Made by a program: the position numbers and the translations under genes. From Acanthosepion pharaonis (Eukaryota; Mollusca; Cephalopoda; Sepiida; Sepiidae), in assembly GCA_903632075.3 (NCBI GenBank), contig CAHIKZ030005492.1:936001-1000000 (forward strand): a stretch of DNA of 64,000 nucleotides, written 5' to 3'. The notes below the pieces were generated by a model. The model saw only the letters and a program-made list of their open reading frames with translations, was not told the DNA's origin and did no database searches. Positions 32,621 to 45,490 of this stretch are shown one piece after another; the stretch's first letter is position 1, and every line of letters starts with the position of its first letter.

Positions 32621-34983
32621 CTCAATGGAAAAGTTTTCCTTCAGCTTGTCAGTGAAATCTGATTGACATTTTCTTTAAGACTATTAAATGAAAATGTGAC
32701 AATTCTAATATTCAAGAAACTTCTTTTTTTTTTACTATTTGATTTTATGGCACACTTTATATCTTTATCCTTTCTTTCACTATCAGCTAATTGTTTTTCT
32801 TACTTCTATATATAAAAAAAAAAAAAGACAGACATAAAAAATCAAAATCAAAGGAATGGAAAGTATGGATTTCTCATAGATGTAAAAACTTTGGTCTCAA
32901 GCTTTCCAGTTGAACTCAAGAATTCATAGAAATTAGGTTTTATTGCTGTAAAAAGTAAAGTTAAAGGGACAAATACGGACTTCAAAGGAGAGAATTTATT
33001 TACCAGTTTTGTTGTTAACCAGTTTTTTATTTATTTTCTATTGTATATGAATTTTTAGATTTAATTCACACTTACAAAATATTTTTATTAGAATTTTTTT
33101 TGACTTTGATGCAACAACTGCAAAAGAAAAATACTGTATGAAATTTCTGTTAAAGTTTTATTTTTTTATTAAGTATTTTAAAGGAATATTTTACTTATTG
33201 GAAATATCAAATTTAATCTGTTAGCTTGAAATTAAAACTAAAAGAAAAGATTCAAGAAAGATTTTTCTTTTTAAAAAATTCATTTTAAATCTTAAGGTAT
33301 TTCATTTCTGTGAAGGTACCTAGGTTTATGTTATATTTCTTATTTAAAATTAACAGACATTTCTTCAAGAAAGTATAACTATAATAAAAAGAAAATATCA
33401 GTTTTATTTTCTTATTTTTCATATTTAGGATTCCAAAAGGTTTCTTTAATGAATCTTAATTAAAAATTAATAATGTATCCAAGCAATCCTAATTCAAAAG
33501 TAAATGAATAAATACTCTATTTATGAGGTTACCTTTATTCATACAAATGCAATGTTTATTCACAAGATAATCATCATTATGAATTTATATATCATATCTT
33601 TTTAATACTAAAAATATTATTAGAGAATTATTTTTAAAATTATCATAAAGAATTATTAATAATTATAGAAAATTTAAATATAAAAATATAATATTTATAT
33701 TTAATACATTTTTCTTGTGGTGGGATTGTGTCTATTTTTCAATTTTCAATAGTAACATTTTTTTTAAGTCCAGACCACAAAAGATTAAGAAAAAAAAAAT
33801 GGCTCATATTTTGAAATTCCACCATAACATTATTAAGTGCTATTTTCAGTGAATGGGTAGGGGTGGGGGGTATTTGTTTTGTTAAGGTTTCTAGTTGTAT
33901 CGTTTTTGAGACAAAGTTTCAGATCAAAAAGCAAGGCATATATCTGGTAGGGCACAGAAAAACATTCATGTCATAGTTAACCTAAATGACATCAAAATCC
34001 TCAAAAATTTTACATCTTTAAATAGACAGTTGTTTAATTTGTAACATAAATAAAGAAGGTAGGTAGGAAAAAAGTAAATGTTGATAAGATAGTTTGGGTC
34101 ACAAAACACTGCCCAAGGCCCCAAAATTAGGCTTCTCCCAAGTTGGGTGATTTGTGGGTACATGTGCTGGCCCTGCTTACATCATACAATGGTTGATGGT
34201 TGCATAGATTTCTGTTGGAGGGAAATTCATGATACCTGGAATTCAATACTGAAAAATGTTATACTTTCTATTGACATGGTTCAGTAAATGGTTTGAAACA
34301 AATTAAAAAATAAATGGAAGGCTACAATAAATTTGGTATTTTACAATATAAAAGAGCACACTTTCTAATTTACAGTGATAAAATCATGCTTAGATTTTGA
34401 TAAATGAGTCAGAAAACCCTCATAAAATTAACAACAGCAACAGCGATATTCAGATTAAAATACAGAATTTATAGCCTTTAGCTTACTTCTCAAGCTAATG
34501 AGTACTGATATAGATATAATTATTATTTTTGCCATAGGAAATAGACTACAAAACTATAGGTCTTCAGCCCAATGAACTAATCACTACAAAACCAGTGTCA
34601 TGATAATATAAATAATAATATATAATATTTCTCTAAGATAGAGAGCCATGTTGATTTTTGCTGGAGGCTAAGCAATGCTAGATCTCAAAGATTCCTGTAC
34701 TTCACTCCATGTCTCTGTTATTTCTGATAATATTAGATCATGATCAGGGTAATAATACTATCACTGCTAATCCAGAGCAATTTGGAGCAAAAGGTTATAT
34801 GTTTATAAGACCCATGCACTAAACAGAAAACCATTTCATTGTTTTATAAGTAAACATACAAGGAAGGATCAAAATTACTTAGGCAACAGTAATGCATTTT
34901 TGTATTTTTGCACCCTTATACCTGGTGCTCTGGAAAAGATGGAGAAAACTATGACTTAAAGCATGATTTTCTGCTCAAAGAAT

Positions 34984-34993
<10 letters not shown>
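32621..34993. other. Long AT-rich stretch without recognisable features
   Basis: It contains many A- and T-runs and a G-run near 33855-33869. 34560-34800 is slightly more mixed and could hide a SINE, but no promoter boxes were convincing. Confidence 0.45.

Positions 34994-35035
<42 letters not shown>
34994..35035. repeat. (TA)n microsatellite
   Basis: Pure TA array. Confidence 0.97.
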
Positions 35036-35038
<3 letters not shown>

Positions 35039-35300
35039 AGTGTTGTAAGCTGTATGTATTAAATTACAGCAACCTTCTTTATGTAAGCAGAAGGAGAATT
35101 TTCTTCAGTCACTTTATTTATTTGGAGGATCATGATTATTAATTTCTTTCATATACAATCATGCTGGAGTATTTACAACTTTTGAATTTATGTATTTTCT
35201 AATCCTTAATTTACATGTTTTAGATGTACTCCAAATCTTCATCCATATTACTTATTTATTTATACCAATTTTGATACAATAATCTTGCCAACATTGGTCC

Positions 35301-35403
35301 CTGAAGAAGTGTTGACCGAATGGTGCCTTGGTTTAAAAAAAAGAAAAAAAGAAGAACAATAAACAGTGTTTGTTTAAAACAATCTATGCATTCTGTGGTA
35401 TTA

Positions 35404-35408
<5 letters not shown>
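35301..35408 (+). repeat. Hammerhead-like module (M3) followed by (TA)n
   Basis: CTGAAGAAGTGTTGACCGAA (35301-35320) has the CTGANGA and GAA boxes with a weak hairpin between. An A-rich stretch and about 60 nt of unique sequence lead into the (TA)n at 35409. The architecture matches the modules at 4730, 47834 and 48304. The motif alone is short. Confidence 0.4.

Positions 35409-35449
<41 letters not shown>
35409..35449. repeat. (TA)n microsatellite
   Basis: Pure TA array. Confidence 0.97.
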
Positions 35450-35452
<3 letters not shown>

Positions 35453-35763
35453 TAAGTAACATAAAACAAACACTTATCAACAATGATTTTCAAAAAATAA
35501 TGTTGTTGATGAAGAAATAAGGTTGCTTTAAAGAAATTTAGAAAAAATAATGTAAGCAACCAAATGAAATTATGATGTATCTTTTTACAATTATAATTAA
35601 CTGATAGAAGCAAAAAGAAAGACTCCATTAAACTATTTTATCATAACTGGATGTATACTAATGCTTTGGGTAGATAGAGCTCAACAGCCCAGGAAGGCAG
35701 TTCATCTAAGAGAAGGAAAACCCCTGATTTTAACCCTTTGCTGCTTTGTGATCATATGAAAAC
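35450..35763. other. Unassigned
   Basis: 35650-35760 becomes less AT-rich (GCTCAACAGCCCAGGAAGGC) and leads into the small frame that follows. Confidence 0.35.
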
Positions 35764-35985
35764 ATGGAAAAGGCTATGAAAGTAAATCCAAACAGAAAAA
35801 CTGGGGTGGAGCTCCAGAGGCAGTTTGCTGCCAACACTGACAACTTTCTGACAACCCCTGCAGCTCAACTAGCTGCAAATATAATACCTTGTATTGCTTT
35901 TGATATTGTCAGTATGGCTGCTGAGAAAGAGGACCATGTAGTCTGGGCAGCAAACAACCTCTATATTACCATCACCCAGGACTAA
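35764..35985 (+). CDS. Unassigned 73-codon frame, possibly repeat-derived
   Basis: It starts MEKAMKVNPNRKTGVELQRQ and ends NNLYITITQD. Composition is balanced (Ala, Asn, Val, Glu), unlike the AT-driven frames around it. GC content is locally raised from about 35650 to 35980. No signal peptide, membrane segment or domain was recognised, and no splice context was convincing. It may be a fragment of an ancient retroposon or an exon-like relic. Low confidence as a gene. Confidence 0.25.
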   Translation: MEKAMKVNPNRKTGVELQRQFAANTDNFLTTPAAQLAANIIPCIAFDIVSMAAEKEDHVVWAANNLYITITQD

Positions 35986-36159
35986 TTCAAAAAAATTTAA
36001 TGGTCTTACTTCAGATTTATTATAAAAGCAACTTTATTTTAGTAAAGAAATTTTGGCTTTCTTCAAAGTATATTTCTTCATAACGACACTTGATTCTTTG
36101 TTAAGTAAGATCTTCAAAGCTACATTTTCAATATGCTAACAGCAATTGTTGAACAGTTT

Positions 36160-36315
36160 TTTTTTTTACTTTGTTGGAGCTTTCACTAAATCCAGAACTG
36201 GAAACTTCATGGTCAACCAATTTCCCAAAATCAGTTTTTTGATGACCAAATATCAGAAAACAGATTTTCAAACGTTGGTTCAGTTGAGTATTTTTCAGCA
36301 CCCCCTCATAACAAC
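36160..36315 (-). repeat. R5 MITE-like copy
   Basis: The reverse complement of 36285-36312 reads ATGAGGGGGTGCTGAAAAATA, the R5 terminus. An inner inverted pair, AAAATCAGTTTTTTGATG against ATCAGAAAACAGATTTT, is visible. The far end (about 36165) is degraded. Confidence 0.55.
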
Positions 36316-39300
36316 TGTTTTCAGTACTGACCAAAAATATGCCAAAATTATTAAAAATCAATTCCTGTACATCATATATGTAGACTATTTGAAAAAAATT
36401 GTCATTTAGATGATTAAATCTTTAACATCACTGATACAACTAATAAGACTGAAAATTTGATTGTATTTCAGTAATGTTAGGTGAGTTTTTAGATACAGCT
36501 GTAGTTCAGTTTTAATTACTTTTCTTTTAATTATATTTTAATTCTAAGATATTCAAAAAATGTCAAAACTTTCAGTCACACAACTTCTGTTTATTTTCTT
36601 CTCTAAAGTTATATGCAAAAAATAATTCTTTATTTCTCAGTAATTAAAACATTATTAAAAAATAATTTCTTTTATTTTGTTGATATAAACAATCTCTGGT
36701 CCCTTCCATATTTAATGTATCTATATATAGTCTGATATCTATATATAGTCTAATATAGACCTACAGTCATACTGACAAGTGCATTGCTACAGGTGATTAT
36801 GATTGAAATTCTCTGGAACAGCCATGTTGTTACATGGTATTGGGCAACTGTGGCACTTGTTTGGTAAATAAATTGAACTGTATGAGGACCAATAATGTTT
36901 GATATCTCAACTGTAACAGACCCAAAATCATATTTGTCAAACAGGGGACAATATTTAACCAGTTCTCACTTTGTCAGGTGACAAAACTAAGTGAAATGGC
37001 TGATGTAATCAGATTACTATTTGTAAATGAGTCTCTACAGGTTATATGTGATATACCCTCCACCAATAAAAAGATGTTCATACCATCGAGGAATTTGCTA
37101 TTTTCCTGGTCCCAGCCCAACAGTTCCTGCTGAGAGAGAATACCAATTGCCTCATGATTTCGTCTAATGATGTCAATGAGTGCAGCCTTCCAAAGAAGAC
37201 AAACTCAAGCAAAATGAGAGAGGACATACACTGACATTTTATGTCCTTTCTTGTGTTTTTATAAAGATATTCATGATTTTCTTTTAAAAAAATATTTCCT
37301 TTCTTCTCACAATTAACAGCAGATTTCACTGCTAGTCAATCTTAATGAGATTCAAACTGAGTCTGTAATTTTGAGTTTTGGAATTCAATCAGACATTAGA
37401 AGTACCACCCAAGAATTTTATCATAAAAAAATTACTTACCCTAAAACTTAGTTTCCACTGTCTTCTTCAAAGTTCTTCCATTGATCTTATAAAAGGTTGC
37501 AACAGAACTTCCTATTAAATTCAATTTTCAAATACTCTTCTAATTCTCTGATAATTTGGTAAGCATCTTATATAGTCTCAATATATTGATGTGATAAAAT
37601 TTAAGTTTTAAACACCTGATAGAAAACAATTCCTCAAAATACATGCATATATATAAATCATCATAATAACATGTTAATGACAACAGGATATATCATAAAA
37701 ATTAGAAGTCAGTTCTTGTTTATTTCCATATTTGTAATTTTTTTATAATGCAAATAACATTGAGTAAATTTGGTTGCAAATCAGATCTTTACCACTTCAT
37801 GATAATCTCCAATAACCAGTATTAGTGCTTTTTTCTTCTTTCAGATTTTCAACCATAACATTAGTGTTAGCTAATGGAATCTTGGGCATAGTAATACTTA
37901 TTTTTCTATTCATTCAATTTTCTTTTGCACTTGATAAAAATTATTGAATTTCTCTCCTGTATATTTTCCTCATTTCTTTTGGTTCAGGGGCAATTGTTCC
38001 ATTTTCTATAAGCAAACTTTTTCTCTCTGCTTTCCTTCTTTCATCTATCATTTCCCAAGATGCTGTAGATTCATTTTCAACTAAAGTGCTTTCATTTCAC
38101 CAAGTTCTTTTTTCCTCTTTTTTGTGAGAAACAAAATTTATTTATTTATCACTTTTTTTCTTTTTGAAGATATTACTTTTCAGGTTCTTCCTATTTAGCC
38201 TCGAGAATTTAATATTGGTTTTATTTTCTCATTTCCTCTTCTAAATAGTTTTTTTTTAAATAATGTGTTGCATTTTAAGAATTCACTTGTCAGGATTTTT
38301 CTTAGAGATAGAAAAATCTTTTTGCTATCAATTCAGTTTACTTACCTCATTACTAAATAATTTAAGTTAATTAGATCAATAATATTTTTGTTCTTAGTTT
38401 TAGTGGAATCAGCAGCAAAGATCATAATTCATTTTTCAAAATGAATTAATGTTCATTTTACAACATTTTCCCTTTTTAAAAATAGAAATATAATCTATTT
38501 CCAATTAGAAGAAACTATAACTCTCACCAGGTGGCACGTGATTAGATTTTTTTCTTGCATTTATGCTACATTTTTAACACCAAATAATTATTTTATTTCA
38601 GTATTTTTAACATAATTCTTATTTCAAGTCTGACACATTGGTTAATTAGGAAATTTAGAAATCCAGGATTTTCTCATCTGATAGTTTCAGTGTTAGTTTG
38701 AAATTCAATAAATGAATTTCAAAATGCCAGATCATCAAAGCTATTTTAGTATTAGTTATTACTTTTTGACTGTTGGCTGTCTAATTTAAAGGGTTACAAG
38801 TTCACTAATAGTTTTACTTAAAGCCATACTTAAAGAGGAATAAGATTACTATACTAAAATCATTTCAGGTGTAATCTTCTCATGTCAACTGAAAGGCAGA
38901 AATTATAAGTGCAATCAAATAGATATTTTAATTTTATGGAATAGATATAAGAATTAATTGTTTATGCACAACAGATTGATTGAAACAGCACTATTTTAGT
39001 AGATGAATATTGTGGAGCATCATTCCGAATTATAAAAATTATTTTTAATAAAAACGATAATATTAACATTGTATAAGAAAAAATTATCAAAATGTTGGAA
39101 TTGTCTAAAACTTAATATAAAAATTATTTTAATAAAAAATAATATTAAAATTGTATGAAAAACTAAGAAAAGATTGCATAGTGATTCTTGATATTTTTAA
39201 CTAATTGGGATAAAATGTATATGCCCCCTCAACCAAGCACTTTGGTTTTAATTTGATTGGAGTCACTTGTTTGCTATATAAGAAGGAAAATTTTTGCTCC

Positions 39301-39928
39301 AAAGTCAGAAGGGAAGAGATCTCAACTTGGCAAGACAAGCTGTGATGTAGGATGATAAAAAAAATGCTCCTGCTACTACAACTGTTACTGTTGATGAAAA
39401 AAAAGGAAGAAAAAAAGTACCCCTAAAAACTTACAAGAATTCTCTTTACTAAGAAAGTCATTGCTAAACCTGTGAGAATTTATCTCATATTTAAGAATGC
39501 TTGTTTCAAACATCTGAATATTTTGTCTAAAAGACCTAGAAAACAAGCTTCGCTCAAGGTAGATCAACCTTTTCTCATCCCCTGCATTTCAACCTTTGAC
39601 GTTTTAATGCATTAACCTTTTGAAATAAATTTCTTTAGTTGTTAAAGAACTTGATTTATATAAACTTTTGCTCTAAAGAAAAGTTGATAAAATTCCTTTG
39701 TTGTTAAGGAAAACATTTGTTTTCTATGAACTGTGGTTTTCTAAGTGAAAGAGAAAATAGTTCTGTATTTTGAAAAAACTGTTAAGCTGCCTTAATAGTT
39801 TAACAGAAAATTTGTGCAAGGCCTATATTGTATTTTGTACAACTTGTCTTTTCATTAGCACCTCTAAAAGTACTTTTACAGACAGGGATAGATTTTTAAT
39901 TCCCCACTTCCTTTGAAATTCTTCTCCT

Positions 39929-39971
<43 letters not shown>

Positions 39972-40335
39972 ATAATCATGATTTCTATTTATTTTTGTCT
40001 TTATATTCTGTTTTTTTTTATTGCCAATTTTACTCAGACTGTCAATGTATTCAATGATTAAAGATTAAGGTGAAAGGAAATAAGAGTTAAAAATTAATAA
40101 TGAAAATTAATAGGATTCTATATTAGTGAGGAAATGTGATTTGAGTTAATAACTGGATCTGTTGCTATTAAATAAAGGAAAGAATTCTGGTAGATTCTTA
40201 CTCAATCTCATGGATGGAATTTCTATCAAGATTGGAAAAATTAAATTAAAAGAACTTGTAATCTATATTAAATGTAAAAAATGTATGGAGATCTAATAAA
40301 ATTTTAACATTTATATAATTTGTATCAGAAATATG
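36316..40335. other. Long AT-rich stretch, one (CT)n at 39937-39967
   Basis: No gene, transposon or SINE was recognised over about 4 kb. Minor items are a short duplication TCTATATATAGTCT.. near 36720-36755, pyrimidine-rich runs at 37900-38260, and the (CT)n at 39937-39967. Several 60-80-codon frames here have no recognisable content. Confidence 0.45.
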
Positions 40336-40500
40336 GAAGTGTTGGGTGATATAATGGTTATTGGTAAAGAAAATAGAAACAGTATACCATGTTCAAATTC
40401 TAGTTGGTGCTATTTACATTCACTTTGCACTAATGATTTTGAGAAAGGAATGCATTTACTGTTCCTTGTACATTTTGTTGGATATTTGGAGAGAAAGCTT
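40336..40500 (+). repeat. tRNA-derived SINE relic
   Basis: GGGTGATATAATGG (40345-40358) resembles an A box. GTTCAAATTCTAG (about 40391-40403) resembles a B box at tRNA-like spacing. The body ACTTTGCACTAATGATTTTG then AGAAAGGAATG parallels 15535-15575 and 57190-57215. Confidence 0.6.
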
Positions 40501-40849
40501 TTATCAGTGATATGTCACAAAAATCCATAAATGGAACAGAAATAAGAATGAGAAAAAGATGATCAAACCTGAGGAGAAAGAAGTAACACAGAATCAAATG
40601 CAGTAATCTTGGTGTTTGCAAAACAGGAAATTAAAAACAAATACTGTAACTTTAATTGATATTAGTAAAAAGATAATAGTAATAAGTGAAGAAAGTAGAA
40701 AAATGTAAACCCTTAACAATAGAAAAATAATAACTTTGACTGCATTAAAGAAAATACCTTGAAGGTGAAACTAAAAAAATAGTTTCAGTGGTAAAAAGAT
40801 AATCATACATGTTATTAGTAGTTTAAAAAGAGTTTTCTTTCGAGTTTGT
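40501..40849. other. A-rich DNA without recognisable features
   Basis: It may be partly the A-rich downstream flank of the LINE-A element that ends at about 40850. Confidence 0.35.
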
Positions 40850-43480
40850 TTTTTAATCATTTCACCTCAAGCAAGGTGGGAATGCCACTACTACACAGGG
40901 TGTTACAGAGAGTGAAAGTGAGAGAAAAGACTGGGTATAGGAGGGATTGAGGAAAGGATAAATGATGCATAGGATTCAAGAAGATAGAAGATGGCGATTG
41001 ACATTGCTTTTAAATTTTTGAAGATTGTAATTATTAGGGAAACAAGTGAAAGGAAGGATGTTCTAGTGTCAGGAAGTACAAGGAAAGAAACTGTTGGAGT
41101 AGAGGTGGTGGAGGTACATTTAACTATTTCAATAGTAAATAATCAGTGGGACCTAGATGCCAGTTTAGTAACACACTTAAATTCATGTGGTCATGATACC
41201 AGGGGAAAAAGCTTAGTCAGATAAGTTGCCATAAAAATATTTGTAGAAAATACAGACAGAAGCCACATCATTTTGGTAAGAAAGTGACTGAAATCAAGAT
41301 GCCAATTCAGGATTGATTACATTGCAGATCCTTCTTTGGATTTTGTCAAGAACCTCAAGATGAATATCAGGAGCACCAGACCAGATATGGCAACAGTATT
41401 CAATGCACAACTGAATGGTAGATTTGTAAATGTACAAAATAGATTCTGATGAGCACAATACAGTGACTCAACTTTCCTTGCTGTAGATGCAGCTGTTAAT
41501 TCAATGTTATTGTTCTCCTTCAAGTCAGTTGAAAATGTGAGGTCAAGAAGGCACAGTGTGACACTCTCCAGGAGATGAGCAATAGGAATGCTGATGGTGG
41601 GCAGGAAAGTTTCTCTATGGTAGTTAAATGAGAGCACTTATGTCATAAAATTTACAAGCCATTTCCAGCCCCAATTAACCACTAATTGGAAGTCCTTTTC
41701 AAGAGCAGTGCCCAGGTTAACTTTGTCAGCTCTGATGGATTTGCTACTGAGATAGGAGTAAATGGTAGTGTCATCTGCATAAATGCCTACTTGGGAACTG
41801 ATAACATTAGAAAGATCATTGATGAAATTCAGAAACAGCATAGCCTTGAGGAACTCATGCATTTGTGTGAAGGGATATGGAAATAAGCCCATTCAGAATG
41901 CCTTTCATTTCACAATTTAATAGGAATGATTAGATTAAATCAAACAATCATCATGTAATACCATAGCCCTGGAGCTTGCATAGAAGCCCAGCATGCCAAA
42001 CCTTGTCAAATACCTTCGAGATATCTAGAGCCACAGCCCAAGCTTCTCCACTATTATCAAAAGCTTGATTTACTTATTCAGTGGTAGATCTGGCAAAACT
42101 GAAGCCATATTTTTTTGTCAGTAGGTCATGAGAGGTAACATGCTTAACCACTTCAGCAATGATTAAAGCCTCCAATACTTTGACAGAAAGTGGCAGGAGA
42201 CTAATAGGGCTATAGTTAGAGGGGTCAGAAGGTTCCCCTGAGTTCTTAAAAACAGGAAATACGGAGGAGGACTTTCAACAAGCTGGAAAGCAGAAAGCAA
42301 TATAGAGTTTGGAGAGAACCAGAGCCAGCTTGGGAGCACACATTTCTTTAGGATGACAGCTGGAATCCCATCACTTCCTCTTGCCTTATGGGAGTCTAAT
42401 TTAGAAATGATATCTGAGACAAGTGATGAGGTTTATATGCATATCACTCAGTTGAGCCTCTGTTGTATGAGAGAAATCAGATATGGGTACTTCAGATGAG
42501 TTGAGTGTTGAACTGGAAGAGAATTTCTGAGTAAAGCATTCAACTTTATCTGCTGTAGATCTCAGGACTTTGAATTGATTGAAAAGAGGAGAGATTGAGG
42601 ATTTGCTTTTGTTCAGCACATGCTTCCAGAGCCGTCAATAATCTATAGAACCAAACTTGTGAGATGCTATACATTGTTTCATTCTATCAGTAAACAATTA
42701 CTTCTTTGAGGATGCTTGAACTCATTACAAGCAGAGACAAAGAGACGTCTGTTAGAATCGGATGTGTCACTCTGGAACAGCCGGAAGAAATGATTCTTGT
42801 TGGCTATATTGACTGAGCATGCAAGTGGGAACCAAGGAGATGAATGCTGCTTAACTTGGTATTTTCTTGCTGGAATGAAATCATCGATAGTGGCTTTCAC
42901 CCAGAAGATCTCAGATGTGCATTTTTGAAAAGGGTGATTAAAAAATTCATTCCAAGGGATGTCATGAAGAAAATCATGGAATGAATCCCAATCCACTTGT
43001 TGATAACATAAAGATATTCTGTTGATAGGAGCTTCTTGGTTGGTTGGGGAGTAGAAACATGTTTACACACATTATTGCATGATCAGAGTTGCCAAGAGGG
43101 CAGAGCTGGATAGTACAGCAAGAGTCAGGGATAGAGGCAAAAAGAGATCTAGAAGTGAAGCATGTCTGTCAGGGTTACTGGGGAAACACATAGGGAAGTC
43201 AACCACTTACATGAGAGATTGGGAGATTGAGAACTTAAGGGTTTGGATGCCAGCAAGGTCAGTGACAGAGTGTTTAAGTGACTTGGCATGTTGGGCATTA
43301 AAATCACTGAACACAAATATATTTGCAAACAGGTGTAGGGAGATGACCTTGTCTATATTATCAGAAATATTATCTAGCACACAACAGTCATGAGAGGAAG
43401 GGGAAAAGTAGATAAAGAAGAGAAAGAAGAATGAGTTAAGTAGATAGATGACAGAAGATAATGATTGACACTGCATTTCA
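40850..43480 (-). pseudogene. Jockey-like LINE-A: endonuclease, reverse transcriptase, C-terminus, 3' UTR
   Basis: This is the longest element. Reading the minus strand: endonuclease region with IFVFSDFNAQHA (about 43320-43285; the DFN metal/catalytic motif) and GNSDHAIMCVN (about 43090-43058; the SDH catalytic motif); a linker WDSFHDFLHDIPWNEFF to PWFPLACSVNIANKNHFF (42990-42780); RT blocks ending GSDGIPAVILKK (about 42380), FPVFKNSGEPSDPSNYSPIS (about 42265-42205), VALDISKVFDKVWHAGLL (about 42040-41985) and YADDTTIYSYL (about 41785-41755); then WGWKWLVNF and AASTARKVESLY. The 3' end TTGCTTGAGGTGAAATG.. lies at about 40850. In the family this protein copies RNA into a nicked target. Here the endonuclease N-terminus is missing and stops and frameshifts break every block, so it is dead. 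Confidence 0.9.
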
Positions 43481-44205
43481 ACTTTTGAAGATCAAAGTTG
43501 ACTGGAAAGCAAGAAGTACAATAGAAGAAACTGTTAGCATTGAACTTGCCATTTCAACAGTAAAATGATAAGACCTTGTTGCCAATCTAGTACTGCACTT
43601 AAATTCATAAGGTCTAGGTACCAAAGAGGAAAGTAATATTTATTTTGAAAATACAAAAATGTGACACTAGGTAAAATGTGAGAGGTAGGGGAAGGCTAGT
43701 CTTCAATCTGTCTTATCTTAAACTTAGCTAGCCACCATTACTGACCCAAACATACCACAGTATTACTTACACAAAAACAACACATTCTTACTTACCATTC
43801 TTACTATAGCCACCACAATACCTCAAAGTTTCTTTGAAATCCTAACTAGTTCCCATATGTACAATTTTTCTGTAAGTGTTGGGGACTAAAAATAGCAACT
43901 TTTAAAAATGAACCCCCAATCAGAACAATTGTCATGAAAGTATTTATAGAAAAGGCACTGCAAAGGTAGTTGGTAAGTGACTGAATCTGTGATTCCAGGT
44001 CAGAAACAATAACATTACAGATTGTTCTTTGGATTTTTGGATTTTCTTTGAATTTTATCAAGAATCTCTAAATATATGCTCATATAGCAGGAGCACCAGA
44101 CAAGATATGGCAGCAATATTCAAAGCAAGCATGCATGATAGACTTAGAAATATGTAAGATATATATGGGTGTGAAAAATTGTCATGTTACATGAAAAAAG
44201 TTACA
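43440..44205 (-). pseudogene. LINE-A 3' fragment joined head-on to the larger copy
   Basis: 44205-43910 (minus) and 43625-43480 correspond to the C-terminal/3' part also seen at 41450-40985 and 21700-21330 (for example GCTGCCATATCTTGTCTGG on the minus strand). About 270 bp at roughly 43630-43905 is absent from the other copies and looks inserted. At 43440-43480 its 3' sequence passes directly into the endonuclease of the next copy without a tail. Confidence 0.75.
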
Positions 44206-44811
44206 TATGTTTACAAGAATATAAGAAAGAATTGGTAGAGACATAAAAGTAAATACATTAATAATATTATCTATGAGCAATAATGTGGATGGCTTGATAG
44301 TTCAAAAGACTAGTAATTCCACATCTGATGCAAGACATAAAGTGGAGCCAATAAAAGACAGGCAAGTTCTTTCACCACACTGATAGCAGAAGGTTTAACA
44401 AAAGGAAGTGGTTCCCATTTTAGAGCATTGCTATTTCTCTAAAAATCAAGATTGTTAAAAGCAACCAGGTCTCTATACAGGAAATCTTTCAGGTAGGGTA
44501 TGGCACATAAAGTACTACCCTCTCTCATTAAACGAAGGTTCTACTTACTTAGCATAGTGAGTGCAATCATAGAGTGTTAATATTTGTAGATTGGAAGTTT
44601 TTTGTTGGAATATCCCTTTTTTAGGCAGATAACAGAGTCGCTTTAATGATCTGCTCACCCTTAATGATGTAGACTAATATTAAAGCTAGCTGAATGTTAC
44701 TTTAATCATGGACTTTACACAAAACCATATAACCTATTAAGTTGGATAATAAATAATTTCCTGTTTTTGTTTATCAAATTTATCTATCAAAATATAAAGT
44801 ACCATTAAATT
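44206..44811. other. Unassigned
   Basis: 44270-44660 is moderately complex, and GATGGCTTGATAGTTCAAAAG at 44288 could be SINE-like, but no second copy was found. Confidence 0.35.
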
Positions 44812-45490
44812 TTATTCAATTATATATTCACCATTATTCACAATGATTTATTGCCGCTTATCAGGCAGCTCTTTGATACTTTTGAGTAAGATTCCACAGA
44901 GTTTGATGTGAAAAAGTTTTCAATGAACTTGAATCTGGTTTCTATTAGAGAAAGGTTTCCTTATTAAAGTCTCTTACAGTAATCAAAAAAGGTAATAATC
45001 AGTTGATTAAATATCAGGAGAATATGGTAGGTTGGATAGAACAGACCAACTGAGTTTCCAAATTTGTTCTTCATTATACTTGCAATCTGCAACTTTTTGT
45101 TGTCACGGAGAAGAACATCATTTTTCCTATTGAAACTTTTCAACCAAATTTCTATGGATGTTGCAGGTGCTGGATGTATAAATGTGCATTTAGTTTTTCA
45201 TTGCATTTTAAGAATACTCAATGAATAATACCTGGATAATCCAGCTACATATACAAAGTTACTTTTCTTCCATGGAGCTCAGATTTTGGGGTTGGTTGTA
45301 GAGATTTATCCTTGTCTGTCTAATTCCTTTTGCATTGAACATTATCATATTTAACTCATTTCCATCACCTGTTATGATATATTTAAGGAACAGTTTGGTT
45401 TACATTAGTCATTACAATTGGTTCCTAAAAATGGGAATTACTTATAACTCAATCTCATATAAGTCTTTAAAAATGTTCTTACATTATTCA
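44812..45490 (-). pseudogene. Mariner-type transposase relic (SETMAR-like lineage)
   Basis: Minus strand: KYIITGDGNELNMIMFNAKG (about 45385-45325) with the first catalytic Asp in TGD; IRQTRINLYNQPQNLSSMEE; LCIYM..DYPGIIH and FLKCNEKLNAHLYIQHLQHP (about 45215-45155); VTTKSCRLQVL where DNARPH should be (second Asp lost); and IKELPDKRQ..IIVNNGEYI at the C-terminus with stop at 44812. Order and C-terminus fit the mariner family that includes the transposase part of SETMAR. Many stops; the DNA-binding N-terminus was not found. Confidence 0.82.

Noticed and set aside
40336..40410. Possible tRNA gene
   Set aside because: Only promoter-box resemblance is present; no cloverleaf could be drawn. It is better explained as a SINE head.
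41638..41892. Host gene encoding a reverse-transcriptase-like protein
   Set aside because: The YADD-containing frame is one piece of a LINE with stops and frameshifts throughout.
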